Assembly: GCA_030612305.1 (NCBI GenBank)
Contig: JAUWOG010000067.1
Span: forward strand, 1-8,653
Length of the DNA: 8,653 nt
From: Armatimonadota bacterium
GTDB lineage: Bacteria > Armatimonadota > Zipacnadia > Zipacnadales > UBA11051
Direction of reading: 5' to 3'
In this document: positions 4,982 through 8,653 of the stretch, in pieces
How the letters are laid out: every line of letters starts with the position of its first letter
Position numbering within the stretch: position 1 is the first letter of the stretch
Translations under genes and position numbers: made by a program
Notes under the pieces: generated by a model
Databases searched by the model: none
What the model saw: only the letters and a program-made list of their open reading frames with translations
Told to the model about the DNA's origin: nothing

Positions 4982-6754
4982 ATGAGGGCATCGAGAGTCG
5001 TGGCGATGGCACTGCTGGGCGCTTGTATGATTGTCCTCAGCCTGCCGGCGGCCGGGCAAAGGGGCGGCGCAGCGGCGGAAAAGAAACTCGCGTATGACGA
5101 TGTGAAGCTCCTCCTGATGGCCCGCTACCTGCAGCTTACCCGCGAGCAGACCGCGGCGATAGTGCCCATCGCCACGGGGCTTGCCGACGCGAAGACGGCT
5201 CTCAACGCGACGCTTGATGAGCAAGTCAAGGAGGCCGCGCCGGCCTTGGCGCAACTCATAGAACAGGAACTGACCGGAAAGCGCCCGGACGCGGCCGCTG
5301 AGGATGCTGCCGACGATGCGTTCGACAGATACGACCGCGCGCATGACAAATATGACAAAGCCGTGATAGCCGCGACGGGAGAAGTCATGGCGACGTTCTC
5401 GGCGAGGCAAAAGGCGCTTGTCGAGACTGAGCAGGAAACGAACGCTCGCCTGGCGATAGCAGAGCGGGCCGTCGTAGCGCCCGCTCGTCTGATCGTTGAG
5501 CGGCTCCGGATGATCCGTGCGCTGGAACCGGCCGACTACGACGCCGTGCGACCGCTGCTAGCTCGTGAGATCGCCGACTACCTCATCTTATGCAAGCATC
5601 TCCCTGACGATGCCCTATGGCCCGTCTTCCGTGACGTGCTGAGGCTGATGGACACCGTCATGGACTGGAGCAACGCTGAGTTCGCTGATAGGCTCAAGCA
5701 ATTGCCGGACCAGGTGGCCGAGATGTTTGAGCTGCCGACGGCAGACGCGGCTCCGGTCGCTTATCGCCTCACCCTCGGCCGCATGGACAGGTTCCTGGCC
5801 AACCCGGCAACTGCCGAGCTCCTCGCCGCGCTCCAGTTCCCCGAGACCCCGGCACCAGCGGCGCCATTGTACGGCTTCGTCAGCCCGGGACTTACCACGG
5901 GCGCGCTGCGCCTTGCTGAGATCACCGATACCAGACACCAGTTCGATAAGCTCCTCGACACGCTGGACGCGCTGGAGATGTCCAACAATCTCGACTTCAC
6001 GACCCGCCAGTTGGCCGCCTTCCAGCCCGCGGTGTCTCAGATGTACATGGCCTACAACGCCGAGCGCGGAGCCTGGCAGGGCGTTCTCACCGCTCAGCAC
6101 GCCGACTTGCAGGCCATCCGCGAAGCTCTACTCGCCGGCACTCCATTGACCGAGCGACACAACGACGTTCTCTACGACCTCCAGCACAGCCAGGGCGAAC
6201 TGGCGCTGGCAACCCTCAGTGCGGCCGCCAGGGGCCTTCGCACTGTCCGCGACGCACTCGGCGAGAACCAGAACCGCCGGATTGATTGGCGGCCGCCTCA
6301 AGTACTCGAGCAATCGGAGCCGCTTGAAGACAGGATAGAGAGGCTGCTCGACCTCGCCGACCGCATCACCGGCTTCACTGATTTCCTCAGGGAGATCCGC
6401 TACATCGAGCCCATCGGCTTCCAGGATGGCGCAACTGAATTGACCGGCGACTTTCTCGCCAGATACATCCGCGATGGCACGCGCCGCTTCGACGCCGCCG
6501 TCAGGTACATGATAGACATGGAGATCGAGGCACGCGAGGTCCCGGAAGAAGATTGGAACTATGCCGTGGCGGCCATGATCGCTCTCGAGGCGATGACCAG
6601 ACTCCGTCTGCTGCCTGAGGACGCCGGCCGAGGTCTCGAGCCAACTGCACCAGACGGCGCTCGCTACACGTGGTGGGACATGGAGCGCATCTTCTCCGAC
6701 CCGCTCCTGCCGGGCGTGTTTGCCAAACTCATGCAGCCGCCCGCGCCCGACTAG
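4982..6754 (+). CDS. Predicted exported helical protein of unknown function with an internal duplication
   Basis: A 590-residue protein I do not recognise. The N-terminus (MRASR, then a hydrophobic run to about residue 22, then PAAG followed by QRGG) is a signal peptide with likely cleavage near residue 25, so it is probably periplasmic or secreted. Cys15 preceded by LGA resembles a lipobox, but the hydrophobic stretch continues past it. The mature part looks almost wholly alpha-helical and rich in Ala, Leu, Glu and Arg, with no catalytic motif I can name. Residues 50-145 align without gaps to 337-432 at an offset of 287: LTREQ (52-56) with FTTRQ (339-343), Pro62 with Pro349, Gly99 with Gly386, Gln143 with Gln430. 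The LTxxQ flavour recalls Spy/CpxP-like periplasmic proteins, but that is only a resemblance. The ATG follows GAGGG at 4970-4974 with 7 nt spacing. pyrE follows after 47 nt with no terminator, so both are probably co-transcribed. Confidence 0.85.
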   Translation: MRASRVVAMALLGACMIVLSLPAAGQRGGAAAEKKLAYDDVKLLLMARYLQLTREQTAAIVPIATGLADAKTALNATLDEQVKEAAPALAQLIEQELTGKRPDAAAEDAADDAFDRYDRAHDKYDKAVIAATGEVMATFSARQKALVETEQETNARLAIAERAVVAPARLIVERLRMIRALEPADYDAVRPLLAREIADYLILCKHLPDDALWPVFRDVLRLMDTVMDWSNAEFADRLKQLPDQVAEMFELPTADAAPVAYRLTLGRMDRFLANPATAELLAALQFPETPAPAAPLYGFVSPGLTTGALRLAEITDTRHQFDKLLDTLDALEMSNNLDFTTRQLAAFQPAVSQMYMAYNAERGAWQGVLTAQHADLQAIREALLAGTPLTERHNDVLYDLQHSQGELALATLSAAARGLRTVRDALGENQNRRIDWRPPQVLEQSEPLEDRIERLLDLADRITGFTDFLREIRYIEPIGFQDGATELTGDFLARYIRDGTRRFDAAVRYMIDMEIEAREVPEEDWNYAVAAMIALEAMTRLRLLPEDAGRGLEPTAPDGARYTWWDMERIFSDPLLPGVFAKLMQPPAPD

Positions 6755-6801
6755 CCCGCAGACAAGGCCCGATAGCCCCTGCCCTGACACACGAGGCCGG
6801 C

Positions 6802-7380
6802 ATGAAAAACAACCTGACCTCCATGACTCCCGAGCAGTGCAAGCAGCGCCTCAGAGAACTCATCATCCACAAGGCGCTCCGTTTCGGCGACTTCACTCTC
6901 GCCTCCGGCCGCAAGAGCAGCTACTACATAGACTGCAGACCGGTGACGTTGGATGGTGAGGGTGCCTACCTGCTCGCCCGCTGCCTCCTTGAACTGCTCG
7001 CGGACGAAGACGTCGAGGCCGTCGGCGGCATGGCAATCGGTGCCGATCCGATTTCCGCCGCCACCTCGGTCATTGCCGCCTCGATGGGCCGCAAGCTCGA
7101 TGCCTTCATCGTACGCAAGGAGCCCAAGGACCACGGTACGGGCCGGCAGGTCGAGGGCCCTCTCTCCCAGGGCGCGCGCGTCGCGATGGTCGAGGACACA
7201 GTCACCACCGGCGGCTCGACACTCAGGGCCATCGAGGCGCTGCAGCGCGAGCGCGACGCCCAGGTCGTCCTGATCCTGGTGATGGTGGACCGTCTCGAGG
7301 GTGCCCGCGAGGCCTTCGCAGAGGCCGGCTTCCGCTTCGTCTCCCTCTTCACAGTCGAGGACCTCGGCATCGAGCTGTGA
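6802..7380 (+). CDS. pyrE: Orotate phosphoribosyltransferase
   Basis: PyrE transfers phosphoribose from PRPP to orotate, making OMP, the substrate of PyrF. The protein has 192 residues, normal for the family. Early motifs are GDFTLASGRKSSYYIDCR (29-46), typical of the orotate and phosphate-binding region. The catalytic loop RKEPKDHGTG (105-114) carries the flexible-loop Lys and His. The PRPP-binding signature MVEDTVTTGGSTL is at 129-141. The frame is open upstream into the preceding gene, but the ATG at 6802 is chosen because it lies after that gene's stop, has GAGG at 6793-6796 with 5 nt spacing, and begins the family-length protein. It lies 47 nt downstream of the exported-protein gene and converges on the sialidase-like gene. 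It is on the opposite strand from pyrF and pyrB, though transcribed from the same divergent intergenic region. Confidence 0.95.
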   Translation: MKNNLTSMTPEQCKQRLRELIIHKALRFGDFTLASGRKSSYYIDCRPVTLDGEGAYLLARCLLELLADEDVEAVGGMAIGADPISAATSVIAASMGRKLDAFIVRKEPKDHGTGRQVEGPLSQGARVAMVEDTVTTGGSTLRAIEALQRERDAQVVLILVMVDRLEGAREAFAEAGFRFVSLFTVEDLGIEL

Positions 7381-7420
7381 CCATGAACCGCATCCCCGCT
7401 CAGCCTTCCCGCAGCCAACG

Positions 7421-7462
7421 AAAAAGCGCCACGTGATGGCTGTAGCGGCCACTCGTGGCGCT
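7421..7462 (-). terminator. Rho-independent terminator between pyrE and the sialidase-like gene
   Basis: AGCGCCACG (7425-7433) and CGTGGCGCT (7454-7462) are perfect 9-bp inverted arms. Inside them TGGC (7437-7440) and GCCA (7448-7451) can pair further, making an extended stem. Read on the minus strand the hairpin ends in TTTTT (7421-7425), so it fits a terminator for the sialidase-like gene, whose stop is 28 nt upstream. On the plus strand the hairpin is followed only by GGTTTGTG, so it may terminate pyrE transcripts less efficiently. Confidence 0.8.
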
Positions 7463-7489
7463 GGTTTGTGCCTCCCCGACCAAGCGATC

Positions 7490-8548
7490 TCAGGAGTACA
7501 GCCACTCCACCGGCACGCGCGTAATCTGCGTCAGGTTCAGCCCGCCGGTCGCGTATTGCCCGGCGCAGTGCCCCAGCAGCACCGTGTCCTCATCATCCAG
7601 GAAGTGGATCGCCGTGTAGCAGTAGCACCCATCGGGGTCATCGTCGAGCACCTTGTGGCCCTCCCAACTCTCCCCTTCGTCACGTGAGATCGCCGTGACC
7701 AGCGGCGTCCGCTTGGCCTTCGCATCCGGCGGCAGGCTGCTGTGGTCCGTATAGACGATGAGTATATCGCCGGTCTGCGGGATGCGTCTGATGCTGGCCG
7801 GGCTGACGCATCTGGTGATGATGTCCGTCGGCTCGCTTCCCGACCAGTGGACGCCCCCGTCCTCGGAGTACGACCGGTAGTGACATCCCATGTCCGTGCG
7901 CGAGAGCATCATCACGCGGCCGTCCCGAAGCTCGATGACGCACGGCTCCTGCAGCCCGGCGGTGCTTCCGGCTGGCGGCTCGAGCTGCGTACTGGCATGT
8001 TCCCAACTCACCCCATCGTCATCCGACAGATAGCAGGTTGCATACCCCGGTTGCCGGCTCTCCCCATCCTCAAGCGGGAAGTGCAGCGACGCCGGCATCA
8101 GCAGCCTTCCTGACTCCAGCCGCACCACCCGGTCATTGTTCACCACATTGTATCCCCGCCGAGGCGTGCAGAGAACCGCCTCCGACCACGTCTGTCCCTC
8201 ATCATCACTACGCCGCAGAAATTCCCGGCATAGCTCCATCTCGTGGTCCTTGCGCAGGTAGAACAGCCCGATGTCATCGTTGCCCATCCGCATCAGGCTC
8301 ACCGACATGACGTTGCAGCCGCCCTCATTCTCCAGGATCATTACATCCTCCTGGGTCCACGTCCTCCCGCCGTCCTCTGAGTATCTGCCGGCAAGGTACG
8401 CCGCCGCGTCATCAGCGCCGCCGCCGTAGAAATGCGAATACACGAACAGCAGCCGCCCGTCTTTCAGGCGCACGAAGTCCCCTTCTGAATTCCGTGGATT
8501 CCCCTCAGACGGCGGCAGCAACGGTATCTTCTGGACTTGTTCAGTCAT
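7490..8548 (-). CDS. Asp-box (BNR) sialidase-fold protein, probably cytoplasmic
   Basis: A 352-residue six-bladed beta-propeller of the sialidase superfamily; the substrate is unknown. Five Asp-box motifs of the SxDxGxxW type are spaced 53-61 residues apart: SEDGGRTW (57-64), SDDEGQTW (114-121), SDDDGVSW (175-182), SEDGGVHW (228-235) and SRDEGESW (288-295). Candidate active-site elements are NPRNSEGDF near the N-terminus (Arg19), LQEPCVIEL (199-207), SRTDMG (216-221) and the Arg-containing RCVSPASIRRI (246-256), but a full Arg triad is not proven. There is no signal peptide or membrane segment, unusual for secreted sialidases. The start at 8548 is chosen because GGGAG (8557-8561) lies 8 nt upstream. 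Longer starts at 8554 (2 nt spacing) and 8614 overlap the upstream gene. It lies 2 nt after that gene's stop, so the two are translationally coupled. Many such proteins are annotated exo-alpha-sialidase without biochemical proof. Confidence 0.85.
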   Translation of the reverse strand: MTEQVQKIPLLPPSEGNPRNSEGDFVRLKDGRLLFVYSHFYGGGADDAAAYLAGRYSEDGGRTWTQEDVMILENEGGCNVMSVSLMRMGNDDIGLFYLRKDHEMELCREFLRRSDDEGQTWSEAVLCTPRRGYNVVNNDRVVRLESGRLLMPASLHFPLEDGESRQPGYATCYLSDDDGVSWEHASTQLEPPAGSTAGLQEPCVIELRDGRVMMLSRTDMGCHYRSYSEDGGVHWSGSEPTDIITRCVSPASIRRIPQTGDILIVYTDHSSLPPDAKAKRTPLVTAISRDEGESWEGHKVLDDDPDGCYCYTAIHFLDDEDTVLLGHCAGQYATGGLNLTQITRVPVEWLYS

Positions 8549-8550
8549 GC

Positions 8551-8652
8551 TCATTTCTCCCTTTCGGCCGGACGTTGACCGGCTTGCTCTCTGCGCAATC
8601 TGCAGATGGGGCAATACGTCGTATTCGTAGGTTCACCGCACATGGCGCACGA
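8551..8652 (-). CDS. C-terminus of a zinc-ribbon protein (partial, runs off right edge)
   Basis: The minus strand is open from the right edge to a TGA at 8551-8553, encoding 33 residues. They contain CAMCGEPTNTTYCPICR, a CxxC-x8-CxxC zinc ribbon, followed by a charged tail ending in EREK. The spacing and the CGEPT...CxxC wording resemble the C-terminal zinc finger of Ncs6/TtuA-type tRNA 2-thiolation enzymes, but this is a weak match over a short stretch and other zinc-ribbon proteins are possible. The stop overlaps an in-frame ATG of the next gene's extended frame (ATGA) and lies 2 nt before the preferred sialidase-like start, so the two genes form an operon. The frame is too short in the window to judge length or start. 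Confidence 0.55.
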   Translation of the reverse strand, partial: SCAMCGEPTNTTYCPICRLRREQAGQRPAEREK

Positions 8653-8653
8653 C

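Noticed and set aside
5012..5026. Lipoprotein signal (LGAC, Cys15) in the exported protein
   Set aside because: The hydrophobic core continues for several residues after the Cys, ending at a signal peptidase I-like PAAG site, so ordinary export is more likely. It is not fully excluded.
8549..8614. Longer N-terminus for the sialidase-like protein beginning at 8614
   Set aside because: It overlaps the zinc-ribbon coding frame, has no good ribosome binding site, and adds residues unlike the family. The 8548 start has GGGAG at ideal spacing.

Overview
This window is a GC-rich, gene-dense bacterial chromosome segment dominated by housekeeping pyrimidine and arginine biosynthesis genes. No rRNA, tRNA, CRISPR array, insertion sequence or phage gene is visible. 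The high GC content, Shine-Dalgarno sites, a textbook sigma70-type promoter and the protein families point to a free-living bacterium. The mix of a mycobacterial-type (group 2) PyrF, a PyrB carrying a PyrI-like zinc domain, a cytoplasmic Asp-box sialidase-fold protein and a large secreted helical protein suggests an environmental, possibly uncultured lineage. The window contains no marker that fixes the phylum.

Layout. On the minus strand, reading leftward from about 4.9 kb, a probable operon runs pyrF, pyrB (with a C-terminal zinc module), argG, a zinc-poor medium-chain dehydrogenase (MDR), and argH. The argH gene runs off the left edge. Gaps between genes are 25 to 80 nt. A consensus TTGACA / TATAAT promoter lies just upstream of pyrF. 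On the plus strand, diverging from pyrF across a 159-nt intergenic region, lie a 590-residue predicted exported protein of unknown function and then pyrE (47-nt gap). Converging on pyrE from the right are a 352-residue Asp-box (BNR/sialidase-fold) protein and, overlapping the window edge, the C-terminus of a zinc-ribbon protein whose stop codon lies 2 nt before the sialidase-like start. A strong hairpin followed by T5 on the minus strand lies between the convergent pyrE and sialidase-like genes.

How the genes work together. PyrB makes carbamoyl-aspartate from carbamoyl phosphate and aspartate. PyrE and PyrF carry out the last two steps, orotate to OMP to UMP. ArgG and ArgH convert citrulline plus aspartate to argininosuccinate and then arginine. 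The two pathways draw on the same precursors, carbamoyl phosphate and aspartate, so their co-transcription here is metabolically sensible. carAB, pyrC, pyrD and argF are not in the window.

The most notable points are: (1) the PyrB protein carries a four-cysteine PyrI-type zinc module without the PyrI nucleotide-binding domain; (2) an MDR dehydrogenase is inserted between argG and argH; (3) the exported protein upstream of pyrE appears to be an internal tandem duplication at a constant 287-residue offset; (4) a zinc-ribbon gene fragment is hidden at the right edge. I see no clear sign of a wholly new defence or mobile system here.
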